From: Acetobacteraceae bacterium
Lineage (GTDB): Bacteria; Pseudomonadota; Alphaproteobacteria; Acetobacterales; Acetobacteraceae
Direction of reading: 5' to 3'
Length of the DNA: 16,288 nucleotides
NCBI GenBank assembly: GCA_020853405.1
Contig: JADYYZ010000224.1
Coordinates: 1-16,288 of the forward strand
Every line of letters starts with the position of its first letter. Position 1 is the first letter of the stretch. Under the pieces are notes generated by a model. The model did not search any database. It was not told the DNA's origin and saw only the letters and a program-made list of their open reading frames with translations. The translations under genes were made by a program, and so were the position numbers. Positions 1 to 7,438 of the stretch are shown in pieces.

Positions 1-270
1 AGGGGCGGCGTGAGGCTGGCGCGCGAGCCGGCCGCGATCAACCTGGGCGCGGTGGTGCGGCAGCTGGAGGCAACGCAGCCGCTGGTCGAATGCTTCCGGA
101 CCGATGGCGGCGCCTGCCCGTTGCAGCCGCATTGCCGGCTGCGTGGCCGGCTGGCGGCGGCCAGCGAGGCGTTCCTGTCCAGCCTCGACGGCTCGACGCT
201 GGCGGAATGCCTGGCAGCAGGGTTGCCGATTTCGCCGGGGCAGGCGCGCGCTGTACGCAGCGCCGACTGA
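1..270 (+). CDS. nsrR: Rrf2-family transcriptional regulator, probably NsrR (3' part)
   Basis: This is the C-terminal 89 residues of a regulator whose start lies before the window; the frame is open from base 1. It begins inside the Rrf2 wing signature (RGGVRLAREP, then INLGAVVRQLE), which follows the winged-helix DNA-binding domain. Three cysteines (codons at 91-93, 115-117 and 133-135) are spaced C-x7-C-x5-C, within ECFRTDGGACPLQPHC. In the family these ligate a [2Fe-2S] or [4Fe-4S] cluster. The C-x7-C-x5-C spacing and the following CRLRGRL fit alphaproteobacterial NsrR, a nitric-oxide-sensing repressor, better than IscR. Its targets cannot be seen here. The gene ends at TGA 268-270, followed by a short hairpin. 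Rrf2 membership is secure from the wing and cysteines; the NsrR assignment is probable. Confidence 0.8.
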   Translation, partial: RGGVRLAREPAAINLGAVVRQLEATQPLVECFRTDGGACPLQPHCRLRGRLAAASEAFLSSLDGSTLAECLAAGLPISPGQARAVRSAD

Positions 271-281
271 TCGCGGTCGGC
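262..281 (+). terminator. Weak hairpin at the end of the NsrR-like gene
   Basis: A 6-bp perfect inverted repeat, GCCGAC (262-267) and GTCGGC (276-281), has an 8-base loop that includes the stop codon. No T-run follows, so a terminator role is only suggested. It could also serve the tRNA-Leu on the opposite strand, whose 3' end is at 291. Confidence 0.25.
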
Positions 282-290
282 CCCATTCTC

Positions 291-380
<90 letters not shown>

Positions 381-387
381 GCCCCCG

Positions 388-416
388 CGTATAGGGGCGC
401 AGGCGGTCGGGCGCAA
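388..416 (-). promoter_or_regulatory. Promoter of tRNA-Leu
   Basis: On the minus strand a -35 element TTGCGC (416-411) and a -10 element TATACG (393-388) are separated by exactly 17 bases. The -10 ends 11 bases before the tRNA 5' end, so transcription would begin within a few bases of the mature tRNA. This is the clearest sigma-70-type promoter in the window. The -10 also lies in the loop of a 7-bp inverted repeat (GCGCCCC/GGGGCGC). Confidence 0.7.
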
Positions 417-437
417 CGCGGCGGGCAGAGGCGCGCG

Positions 438-453
438 TGGCCAGATCGGTGCT
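438..453 (+). promoter_or_regulatory. Possible sigma-54-type promoter upstream of cstA
   Basis: TGGCCAGATCGGTGCT resembles the -24/-12 consensus TGGCACG-N4-TTGCW. The GG and GC dinucleotides are correctly spaced 12 bases apart, and mismatches fall only in the less conserved positions. Transcription would start near 464, giving a leader of about 68 bases before cstA at 532. No activator site was identified, and such a match can occur by chance in GC-rich DNA. Confidence 0.25.
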
Positions 454-531
454 TGCGTCGCGCCGGGAAAAGGCGCCTGATCCTTACCAAAATACCGGAC
501 CCCATCACCCCCCCCGCGATGGAGAAGCACG

Positions 532-2601
532 ATGCAGGCAACCGCGATCAGGCATCTGCCGTGGCTGGCGGTCGGCGTGATTGGCGCGTTCGCGCTGGGG
601 TACGTTGCCACCCAACGCGGCGAGCCGGTGAACGCCTTGTGGATCGTGGTTGCCGCGATCTGCACCTACCTGATCGGCTATCGCTACTACGCCCTGTTCA
701 TCGCCGATCGGGTGATGCAGCTCGATCCGCGGCGGCCGACTCCCGCGGTGCGGCGCAATGACGGCCTCGATTACGTGCCGACCAACCGCTACGTGCTGTA
801 CGGCCACCATTTCGCGGCGATCGCCGGCGCCGGCCCGCTGGTCGGCCCGGTGCTGGCGGCACAGATGGGCTACCTGCCCGGCATGATGTGGATCCTGGCC
901 GGCGTCGTGCTGGCCGGCGCGGTCCAGGACTTCATGGTGCTGTTCGTCTCGATGCGCCGCGACGGCCGCTCGCTCGGCGAACTGGTGCGCACCGAGCTCG
1001 GCGTCGTGCCCGGCGTGATCGCGCTGTTCGGCACCTTCATGATCATGGTGATCATCCTGGCCGTGCTGGCGCTGATCGTGGTCAAGGCGCTGGCCGACAG
1101 CCCGTGGGGCACCTTCACGGTGGCGGCCACCATCCCGATCGCGATCTTCATGGGCATCTACATGCGCTACATCCGGCCCGGCGCGATCGGCGAGGTTTCG
1201 GTGATCGGCTTCGTGCTGCTGATGCTGGCGATCCTGGGCGGCCAGTACGTGTCGCTGCACCCGGCGTGGGGGGCCGCCTTCACCTTCAGCGGCACGCAGC
1301 TGTGCTGGATGCTGATCGGCTACGGCTTCGTCGCCTCGATCCTGCCGGTGTGGCTGCTGCTGGCGCCGCGCGACTATCTTTCCACCTTCCTCAAGGTCGG
1401 CACCATCGTCGGGCTGGCGATCGGCATCGTGTTCGTCTCGCCGCGGATGGAGATGCCGGCGCTGACCCGCTTCGTCGACGGCACCGGGCCGGTCTGGTCG
1501 GGCGCCCTGTTCCCGTTCCTGTTCATCACCATCGCCTGCGGCGCGGTGTCGGGCTTCCATGCCCTGATCTCGTCGGGCACCACGCCGAAACTGATCGCGA
1601 CCGAGGCCGATACGCGCTTCATCGGCTATGGCGGCATGCTGATGGAGAGCTTCGTCGCGATCATGGCGCTGGTCGCCGCCGGCGTGATCGAGCCTGGCAT
1701 CTATTTCACCATGAACAGCCCGGGCGCGGTGATCGGCACGACGCCGGAATCGGCCGCCGCGGCGGTGACCCAGATGGGCTTTGCCGTCACCCCCGAGCTG
1801 ATCGCCGAGACCGCCCGCCACGTCGGCGAGACCACCATCATCTCGCGCGTCGGCGGCGCCCCGACGCTCGCGGTGGGCATGGCGCACATCTTCTCCAACG
1901 TGTTCGGCGGCAAGGAGGCGATGGCGTTCTGGTATCACTTTGCCATCCTGTTCGAGGCGCTGTTCATCCTGACCGCGGTCGATGCGGGAACCCGGGCCGG
2001 CCGCTTCATGCTGCAGGACCTGCTGGGCATGTTCGTGCCGCACCTGGGCAAGACCGAGAGCTGGCTCTCGAACATCGTCGCGACCGGGCTGTGCGTCGCC
2101 GCCTGGGGCTACTTCCTGTACCAGGGCGTCACCGACCCGCTGGGTGGCGTCAACACGCTGTGGCCGCTGTTCGGCATCTCCAACCAGATGCTGGCCGCGG
2201 TCGCGCTGACACTGTGCACGGTGGTGATCTTCCGCATGAAGCGCGAGCGCTATGCCTGGGTGACCATCCTGCCCACCCTGTGGCTGGTGTTCTGCACGAT
2301 GACCGCCGGCCTGCAGAAGATCTTCCACCCCGACCCGCGGATCGGCTTCGTCGCGCACGCGCGCCGCTTCCAGGCGGCGCTCGACAGCGGCCAGGTGCTG
2401 GCGCCGGCGAAGAACGTCGAGCAGATGCGCCAGATCATCACCAACGACTGGGTGGATGCGACGCTCGCCATGGTGTTCGTGGCCGTGGTCATCGGCATCG
2501 TCATCTACGGCGTCAAGAGCTGCATGGAGGCATACCGCGCCAGCCACTGGACCGCGCACGAGATCGGAGGGCCGGTGGCGCAGCCGGCGGCGGCGCAATG
2601 A
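532..2601 (+). CDS. cstA: Carbon starvation protein CstA-family transporter
   Basis: This 689-residue integral inner-membrane protein is a member of the CstA/BtsT family. In enterobacteria these proteins import pyruvate by proton symport and have been linked to peptide use under carbon starvation. Many hydrophobic segments run the full length. The family signature near residues 83-111 (PTNRYVLYGHHFAAIAG, then GPLVGPVLAAQ) is intact, and so are the SGTTPKLI (about 350) and WPLFGISNQMLA segments. Length matches full-size CstA (about 690-700). The start is ATG 532, with GGAG at 521-524 giving 7-base spacing. The stop codon overlaps the start of the YbdD-like gene (ATGA), a pairing also seen in E. 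coli (cstA-ybdD, btsT-yjiX). Substrate is inferred from the family: pyruvate is the best guess, but peptides cannot be excluded. Confidence 0.95.
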   Translation: MQATAIRHLPWLAVGVIGAFALGYVATQRGEPVNALWIVVAAICTYLIGYRYYALFIADRVMQLDPRRPTPAVRRNDGLDYVPTNRYVLYGHHFAAIAGAGPLVGPVLAAQMGYLPGMMWILAGVVLAGAVQDFMVLFVSMRRDGRSLGELVRTELGVVPGVIALFGTFMIMVIILAVLALIVVKALADSPWGTFTVAATIPIAIFMGIYMRYIRPGAIGEVSVIGFVLLMLAILGGQYVSLHPAWGAAFTFSGTQLCWMLIGYGFVASILPVWLLLAPRDYLSTFLKVGTIVGLAIGIVFVSPRMEMPALTRFVDGTGPVWSGALFPFLFITIACGAVSGFHALISSGTTPKLIATEADTRFIGYGGMLMESFVAIMALVAAGVIEPGIYFTMNSPGAVIGTTPESAAAAVTQMGFAVTPELIAETARHVGETTIISRVGGAPTLAVGMAHIFSNVFGGKEAMAFWYHFAILFEALFILTAVDAGTRAGRFMLQDLLGMFVPHLGKTESWLSNIVATGLCVAAWGYFLYQGVTDPLGGVNTLWPLFGISNQMLAAVALTLCTVVIFRMKRERYAWVTILPTLWLVFCTMTAGLQKIFHPDPRIGFVAHARRFQAALDSGQVLAPAKNVEQMRQIITNDWVDATLAMVFVAVVIGIVIYGVKSCMEAYRASHWTAHEIGGPVAQPAAAQ

Positions 2602-2870
2602 TGCAGCGCCTGTTTCCCCGCCCGCCCGCCGAACTGTCCGCCCCGCCGGCCGATGGCAGCCGCGAGGGAACGCGCCAGCGTGTCGGGCGCGTGCTGTCCT
2701 GCCTTTGCGACGGCGCGCGGCTGCTGGTGGGGATGCCGAGCTACGATACCTACGTCGCGCACATGGCCCAGCTGCACCCGGACAAGCAGCCGATGAGCTA
2801 CGCCGAATTCTTCCGCAACCGCCAGGAAGCCCGCTACGGCGGTGGTGGCGGCGGGCTCCGCTGCTGCTGA
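2598..2870 (+). CDS. YbdD/YjiX-family small protein, coupled to CstA
   Basis: This 90-residue soluble protein starts at ATG 2598, overlapping the cstA stop as ATGA, so it is translationally coupled. ATG 2601 is an equally possible start. The conserved family core fills residues about 30-90: RLLVGMPSYDTYVAHM, then HPDKQPMSYAEFF, then RNRQEARYGG, ending in the typical glycine run and a terminal Cys-Cys pair. Residues 1-29 are a variable proline/arginine-rich N-terminus, longer than in the roughly 65-residue E. coli YbdD. The biochemical role is not established. Constant linkage with CstA/BtsT suggests an accessory factor for that transporter. Family assignment is firm; function is inferred from context. 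Confidence 0.92.
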   Translation: MMQRLFPRPPAELSAPPADGSREGTRQRVGRVLSCLCDGARLLVGMPSYDTYVAHMAQLHPDKQPMSYAEFFRNRQEARYGGGGGGLRCC

Positions 2871-2895
2871 GCGGTACCAGCCCGGCGCCGGCGAG

Positions 2896-2916
2896 GGCCG
2901 CCTGATCCGGGCGGCC
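2896..2916. terminator. Bidirectional hairpin between convergent genes
   Basis: A perfect 7-bp GC stem, GGCCGCC (2896-2902) and GGCGGCC (2910-2916), encloses a 7-base loop. It lies between the cstA-ybdD stop (2870) and the stop codon of the opposing binding-protein gene (2916-2918). Its position suits termination from both sides. There is no T-tract, as is common in GC-rich genomes. Confidence 0.55.
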
Positions 2917-3851
2917 TATCGGCGGGCAAGCCCGAGCGCGCGCGCGGTGGTGAGGGCTGCCGCGCTCTCGGCGGCGAAGCGGGCCTGGAAAGCAGCCCCG
3001 TCCAGCGCCACCGGCACCGCGTTCAGCCGCTCGGCGGTCTGGCGGTAGGCATCGGTGCCGGCTGCCTCCAGGCAGGCGGTTTGCAGTTTCGCGGCCACCG
3101 GGTCGGGGATCGAGGCGGGTGCCAGGATGCCGCCCGAGGACGCGCCCGAAAGCGGCACGCCCAGTTCGGCAAGCGTCGGCACCGAAGGCGCGCCGGCAAG
3201 CCGTGTCGGCGAAAGCACCGCCAGCACCGTGAGGTCGGAGGCACGCGCCACCGCGATGCTCTCCACGAACCCCATCACCTGGCCGCCCAGCAGCGCCTGC
3301 ACCATCGGCCCGGCGCCGGTGAAGGGAACGTGCAGCCCATCGCCGCCCAGCGCCGCCAGCAGCTGCGCCATCAGCAGGTGCTGCGTGCTGCCCTGGCCGG
3401 GCGTGGCATAGACCAGCGCCTGGTCGGGCTCGCGCGCCTTGGCGGCGAAGCCCGCGAAATCGCTGAACGGCGAGCGCGGCCCCGCGATCAGCACCTGCGG
3501 GTTGTCGTAGACCATGCAGATGAAACGGAACGAGGCGAGGTCATAGGCAAGTGCCGCCATGTGCGGCTGCGCGGTGATCGGGTTGTTGGGGCTGAACAGC
3601 AGCTGGTAGCCATCGGGGCGGGAGCGCGCGACCTCGGCGGCGCCGAGCGTGCCGGCGGCACCGCCGCGGTTCTGCACCACCACCGCGACCCCCAGCGCCC
3701 GCGCGAATTCCGCCTGCAGCGCGCGCGCCATCAGGTCGGTGTTGCCGCCGGGAGGATAGCCGACGGTCAGCGTCACCGCCCGGTCGGGGAACGTCTCCGC
3801 CGTGGCCGGCCAGGCCACCAGCAGCATCGCGATCGCAAGCACGGTACGCAT
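2916..3851 (-). CDS. Tripartite tricarboxylate transporter (Bug/TctC) binding protein
   Basis: This 311-residue periplasmic binding protein belongs to the TTT (TctC/Bug) family, which captures small carboxylates and related compounds for TctA/TctB permeases. The start was set at ATG 3851 rather than the upstream ATG 3878. Position 3851 gives a clean signal peptide (MRTVLAIAMLLVAWPATA, cleavage before ETFP) and a GGAG Shine-Dalgarno 7 bases away, and avoids overlapping the upstream gene. Family hallmarks are FPDRAVTLTVGYPPGGNTD at the mature N-terminus, VVVQNRGGAAGTLGA, then ARSRPDGYQLLF, and VPTLAELGV near the end. No tctA or tctB is present in the window, so it is an orphan of the kind common in Acetobacteraceae and Burkholderiales. 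The stop codon lies in a convergent hairpin. The ligand cannot be predicted. Confidence 0.9.
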   Translation of the reverse strand: MRTVLAIAMLLVAWPATAETFPDRAVTLTVGYPPGGNTDLMARALQAEFARALGVAVVVQNRGGAAGTLGAAEVARSRPDGYQLLFSPNNPITAQPHMAALAYDLASFRFICMVYDNPQVLIAGPRSPFSDFAGFAAKAREPDQALVYATPGQGSTQHLLMAQLLAALGGDGLHVPFTGAGPMVQALLGGQVMGFVESIAVARASDLTVLAVLSPTRLAGAPSVPTLAELGVPLSGASSGGILAPASIPDPVAAKLQTACLEAAGTDAYRQTAERLNAVPVALDGAAFQARFAAESAAALTTARALGLARR

Positions 3852-3855
3852 GAAA

Positions 3856-4473
3856 CTACTCCAGCGGCCGGGCGACATACTGCGCGTAGGCAGGGCGTTC
3901 CAGCAGCCGCTCGTACCAGGCCTGCACGGCCGGCAGGTGCGGCCGCGCGATCGGCAGGCTGAACCAGCGGTGCGCGAAGCAGCCGGCCGGGATGTCGGCC
4001 AGCGTGAATGCCTCGCCGGCCAGGAAACTGTTCGCGGCGAAGTGGCCTTCCAGGATCGCCCAGGCGCTGCCCGCCTCGCCGACCGCGCGGGCCAGCGCGC
4101 CCATGTCGCGCTCGGGCACGGGCGTGCGCACCAGGGTCCAGAAGATCACCCGCATCGGCGCGTTCAGCACGCTGATCTGCCAGTCCATCCAGCGTTCCAG
4201 CAGCGCCCGCGCGCGCGGCGCCTCGGGCCACAGCGGCGAGGGGTTGGCGGCCCCCAGATAGCGCACGATCGTGTTGCTCTCCCACAGCACGAACCCGTCC
4301 TCGCGCAGCACCGGCACCAGCCCATTCGGATTCATCGCGAGGTATTCGGGCGTGCGGTTGCCGCCGAACGCGCCGCCCACGTCCTCGCGCACGTAGTCGA
4401 GGCCGAGCTCCTCGCACGCCCACACCACCTTCATGACGTTGATGCTGGTCAGCCTGCCCAGGATCGTGCGCAT
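3856..4473 (-). CDS. Glutathione S-transferase family protein
   Basis: This 205-residue cytosolic protein has the usual two-domain GST length. The N-terminal thioredoxin-like domain (about residues 1-80) contains RLTSINVMKVVWACEELGL, where Ser10/Asn12 lie at the usual active-site position. It also has the cis-proline segment NPNGLVPVL (48-56) and the glutathione gamma-glutamyl contact motif ESNTI (65-69). The all-helical C-terminal domain carries FLAGEAFTLADI and ends in RPAYAQYV. The start is ATG 4473, preceded by TGAGG, which doubles as the stop of the upstream gene; the longer frame to 4767 would run deep into that gene. It lies 8 bases after the 641-residue protein gene and 4 bases before the TTT binding protein gene. 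Substrate is unknown; detoxification or a conjugate-cleavage step are both possible. Confidence 0.93.
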   Translation of the reverse strand: MRTILGRLTSINVMKVVWACEELGLDYVREDVGGAFGGNRTPEYLAMNPNGLVPVLREDGFVLWESNTIVRYLGAANPSPLWPEAPRARALLERWMDWQISVLNAPMRVIFWTLVRTPVPERDMGALARAVGEAGSAWAILEGHFAANSFLAGEAFTLADIPAGCFAHRWFSLPIARPHLPAVQAWYERLLERPAYAQYVARPLE

Positions 4474-4481
4474 GCGATGCC

Positions 4482-6407
4482 TCAGAATCCGAACATGTGG
4501 TCGAGACAGAAGGTGCCGTCCGCGCCCTCCAGCCCATGATAGCCGAACAGCCGGCAGGTGGTATCGCGGATCAGCACGTAGCCGCCGGCGGCGCGGTTCG
4601 CCCAGCGGCCGCCGAACACCTCGCCCGGCCGCCACAAGAGCGAGCCCGAGCGCGCGATCGCCACGTCCTCGCGCGCGATCTCCCGGCCCAGCGCGTCGTG
4701 CAGCTCGAGCGCGGTCGTGCTGTAGTCGTGCCAGGTCGGGTCCGAGGCCGGGTAGATCAGGTGGCACAGCGTCTGGTGCGCCGGCTCGCCCAGGCGCAGG
4801 AACAGCCGCGTCGAAAGGCCGGGCGGCGGCCCGGCATAGGATTGCGGCTCGCCCTTCCAGGTCAGGATGGTGTTGAAGACGTGGCTGCCGAAGCTCGATT
4901 CCGCCTGGTGCGGGCCGTCGCGGCGCTCCCAGCGGAACAGCGCGTGCAGCCAGCCATCGGCGCCGCCGCCGTCCCGGAAATCATAGCTGAGCTCGCCGTG
5001 CCCGAAGCCGTTCCCGAGTCCGGCCGCCCCCAGCCCGTCGAGATCGACCGCCAGCGCGTGGCTGCGCGCCAGCCGGCCGAGGAAGCGTTCGCCGACCAGC
5101 GCTCCCGCCGCGTCGTACAGCGACAGCAGCAGCGGCAGGTCGGCCTGCGCCGCCGCCATCGGCGTCGGCTGGACGTGCGTGCGGTACAGGGCCGGCGGCA
5201 GCACCGGGAACGGCAGGATGAAGCCCTTGCCGAGCGCCGACAGCGTCGGGATCGCGGGGTCGGGCTTCAGCTCGGCGCGTTCGACATTGACGTGCGCGAT
5301 GTGCCGGCGGGTCGGGCGCACCACCTCGTAGCGCGGGCGCACCATGTGCCGGCCGGCCAGGATCTCGATCTGGCGCGGCCAGGCAAGGCCGGGCAGCAGC
5401 GCGCCGGCGTCGATCTCGGCGGTGGCGAAGGGGCCGAGCTCGGTGGCCACGGCAGCTTCCCGGGTCTCGCCCATCGGCCGGAGCCGCACCGCGCCGGCGG
5501 GCATCGGCTTCGGGTGGCTGTTCTGCAGCCACAGCACCACGCGCTCGTCGGGGCGGGGCGCCGGCAGCCCGGCATAGAGGCTGGCCGGCCACGGGTTCGC
5601 ATCGTGCGTGCATGAAAGGTCGGGCCGGCCGGTGCCGATCACGTCGAGCGCGTATTTCACGATGTCGTGGCCGGCGGCGCCGACCACGTGCACGAACATC
5701 TGGCCGCAGAAGGCAGGAAGCCCGAACCGCGCGCGAACCGCGCGGCTGTCGATCGAGAGCAGCACGGTCCCGCCCTCGGGCGCGTCCTCCCACCAGTCCG
5801 CAAGTTTGCGGCCGGCGCCATCGAACAGGCGGCAGAACAGCCGGCGCGGCCTGCCGGCGCCGTAGCCGCCCCAGTAGTCGGCGCTGACCAGCCTGGTCGA
5901 AAGCCCGTCGGCGTCGCGGAAGAAGGCAAGCGCGGTGGCGAAGTTCAGCGGGTCGAGATAGCGGCGCGGGTTGGTCAGGAACTCGTCGGGAATGCGTGCC
6001 TCGTCGAGCGTCACCAGCCGCGTGCCCTTCGCCAACAGGGGAGCGACCTGTGCTGCCTGGCGGCCGGCATCGAAGGATGTCAGCAGCACCGTCGCGGCAC
6101 CGCTCGCGGCCAGCGCGGTCGCCGGCTGCACGACATGGCCAAGCCGGGTCGATCCGATATCGGCGAGATCCTGGCCATAGACCCCGGCGATCGGCAGCTG
6201 GGCGAGACCCGACAGGGCGGCGAGCTGGGCCGCCTCGGCACGCGGGTCATACAGCACGAGCTTACCTGCCGCGCCGAGGCCGGCGAACAGCGCGGTCAGG
6301 CGCTCGGCGCCGACCGGGTGGGCGAGCGCCTTGTACAGCACGTTGCCCTTGCCCGACCGGTCGAAGGTCTCGATCGCCAGGTCGAGCGGATTGGATGTGA
6401 TGCTCAT
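4482..6407 (-). CDS. Uncharacterised 641-residue protein with internal repeats, coupled to ELM1-like gene
   Basis: I do not recognise a named family. No signal peptide or membrane segment is visible, so it is probably cytosolic. Residues 1-135 look like an alpha/beta, Rossmann-like domain (GKLVLYDPRAEAA, then LPIAGVYGQDLADIG, then ATVLLTSFDAGRQAA). Residues about 175-641 are predicted by eye to be beta-rich. They contain three loosely similar units, LFCRLFDGAGRKLADW (190-205), LLLSLYDAAGALVGER (426-441) and TTALELHDALGREIAR (564-579), the first two followed by G/H-D-x-x-Y stretches. The C-terminus is rich in His, Cys and aromatics (TCRLFGYHGLEG, then CLDHMFGF). The start ATG 6407 overlaps the stop of the ELM1-like gene (ATGA). 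Downstream the GST gene begins 8 bases after the stop. A role together with the ELM1-like protein is inferred only from coupling. Confidence 0.85.
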   Translation of the reverse strand: MSITSNPLDLAIETFDRSGKGNVLYKALAHPVGAERLTALFAGLGAAGKLVLYDPRAEAAQLAALSGLAQLPIAGVYGQDLADIGSTRLGHVVQPATALAASGAATVLLTSFDAGRQAAQVAPLLAKGTRLVTLDEARIPDEFLTNPRRYLDPLNFATALAFFRDADGLSTRLVSADYWGGYGAGRPRRLFCRLFDGAGRKLADWWEDAPEGGTVLLSIDSRAVRARFGLPAFCGQMFVHVVGAAGHDIVKYALDVIGTGRPDLSCTHDANPWPASLYAGLPAPRPDERVVLWLQNSHPKPMPAGAVRLRPMGETREAAVATELGPFATAEIDAGALLPGLAWPRQIEILAGRHMVRPRYEVVRPTRRHIAHVNVERAELKPDPAIPTLSALGKGFILPFPVLPPALYRTHVQPTPMAAAQADLPLLLSLYDAAGALVGERFLGRLARSHALAVDLDGLGAAGLGNGFGHGELSYDFRDGGGADGWLHALFRWERRDGPHQAESSFGSHVFNTILTWKGEPQSYAGPPPGLSTRLFLRLGEPAHQTLCHLIYPASDPTWHDYSTTALELHDALGREIAREDVAIARSGSLLWRPGEVFGGRWANRAAGGYVLIRDTTCRLFGYHGLEGADGTFCLDHMFGF

Positions 6408-7390
6408 GCTGCATCCCGTTCGCTGTCGTGCCAGCCCAGCCGTTGCAGCACGGCCCGGGCGGCGGTTGCGGTATCATCGAGCGGCTGGCGGGGCGCCCCG
6501 CCCGAGGGATCGGGCAGCGTGCCGTCGAACGCCCGCGCCAGTCCCTTCTCGATCAGGCGCCGGCGGAATGTGGAAAGCCGTCCCGAGCTGTCGCCGAACG
6601 AGGCGATCAGCACCGGCCTGCCGACCGCCAGCGCCTCTGACATCATCGAGACCGAATCGCCGGTGACGATCAGCGCATCGGCGCAGCCGAGCAGCCCGGC
6701 ATAGGGGTTGTCGCCGCTGCCGTCCCACAGAAAGGCGTCGCTGCCGGCAAGCTCCCGGCGGAGCGCGTCGATCGCGTGGGCGGGGGTGCGGCGCGAGGGC
6801 GTGAGCGCCAGGCGAAGCGTGCTGTCCTTTGCCAGCCGGCCGAGCTGGCCGATCAGGCGCGCCTGGTCGTCGGCGCCGCCGGTCGCGCCGGGCGCGCCGA
6901 TCAGCACACTGACCAGGCGCCGGCCCGGCACCACCAGCCGCGCCGCCCAGGCAAGGCGCCCGGCGGCAAGGCGGGCGGGCGACATCCTGTGCAGCGCGGC
7001 CATCGTGGTGACTACGTTCCGCCCGGCGATGCCGTCATGCTCGGGCGCGACCACGACATCGAACGCGCCAAGCCGCATCAGCGGGTTCTGCACGTGCACC
7101 GCGCGCACCCGGCCCGCGCCCTGGCGCCGCATCGCCGCACCGATCGGGGCGGCCTGGCGGCCGCAGGTGATCACGAGGTCGGGCCAGGGCTTGCTCAGTG
7201 CCGCCGCATCAGGCGCCCGCAGCGGGAACGGCCACACGTCGCCGGGCAGGATCCGCCAGGGCAGGCCGACCGGCACGCGCCGTGCCGAAACGACCGCGCC
7301 GATGCGCAGGGCGATCGCCTCGGCAAGCCCCAGCGCCTGGTTCTCCATGCCGGCATGGCCCGGCGACATCGCCCAGATCTCACGCGCCAT
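6404..7390 (-). CDS. Mitochondrial fission ELM1-family protein (DUF1022)
   Basis: This 328-residue protein belongs to the ELM1/DUF1022 family, named after a plant mitochondrial-fission factor. Bacterial members are uncharacterised and look like GT-B-type glycosyltransferases. Recognisable blocks are the N-terminal WAMSPGHAGMENQALGLAEA (residues 6-25), VHVQNPLMRLGAFDVVVAPEHD (98-119), then VLIGAPGATGG (162-172), NPYAGLLGCADALIVT (228-243) and GDSVSMMSEALAVGRPVLI (244-262). The last block resembles the donor-nucleotide loop of GT-B enzymes. The start ATG 7390 follows a GC-rich, weak Shine-Dalgarno. The gene begins 48 bases after the acetoacetate-CoA ligase stop and overlaps the 641-residue gene by 4 bases. 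Family assignment is firm. A sugar-transfer role is inferred from fold resemblance, and the annotation 'fission' should not be taken literally in a bacterium. Confidence 0.88.
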   Translation of the reverse strand: MAREIWAMSPGHAGMENQALGLAEAIALRIGAVVSARRVPVGLPWRILPGDVWPFPLRAPDAAALSKPWPDLVITCGRQAAPIGAAMRRQGAGRVRAVHVQNPLMRLGAFDVVVAPEHDGIAGRNVVTTMAALHRMSPARLAAGRLAWAARLVVPGRRLVSVLIGAPGATGGADDQARLIGQLGRLAKDSTLRLALTPSRRTPAHAIDALRRELAGSDAFLWDGSGDNPYAGLLGCADALIVTGDSVSMMSEALAVGRPVLIASFGDSSGRLSTFRRRLIEKGLARAFDGTLPDPSGGAPRQPLDDTATAARAVLQRLGWHDSERDAA

Positions 7391-7412
7391 GCGGATCCGC
7401 CCCGGAAGCCAG

Positions 7413-7425
7413 CCCGGTAGCCGGG
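7413..7425 (-). other. Small intercistronic hairpin between AACS and ELM1-like genes
   Basis: CCCGG-TAG-CCGGG (7413-7425) is a perfect 5-bp stem with a three-base loop in the 48-base gap between the two genes. It could mark an mRNA processing or attenuation point, but it is short and may be fortuitous. Confidence 0.2.
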
Positions 7426-7438
7426 TGGCCGGCGGCGC

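Noticed and set aside
460..476. GCGCC/GGCGC hairpin upstream of cstA as a riboswitch or attenuator
   Set aside because: It has only five base pairs and no conserved riboswitch core or run of control codons nearby.
888..2597. Long plus-strand frame leading into the YbdD-like gene
   Set aside because: It overlaps cstA in another frame and has an Arg/Gly/His-rich composition; only the part from 2598 is a real protein.
505..2598. 697-residue minus-strand frame opposite cstA
   Set aside because: It is His/Arg/Asp-rich without any domain, and is the antisense shadow of a GC-rich gene whose plus-strand product is a clear CstA.
4474..4767. Upstream extension of the GST gene
   Set aside because: It would overlap the 641-residue gene by 286 bases and adds no GST-like sequence; ATG 4473 has a Shine-Dalgarno and gives the family length.
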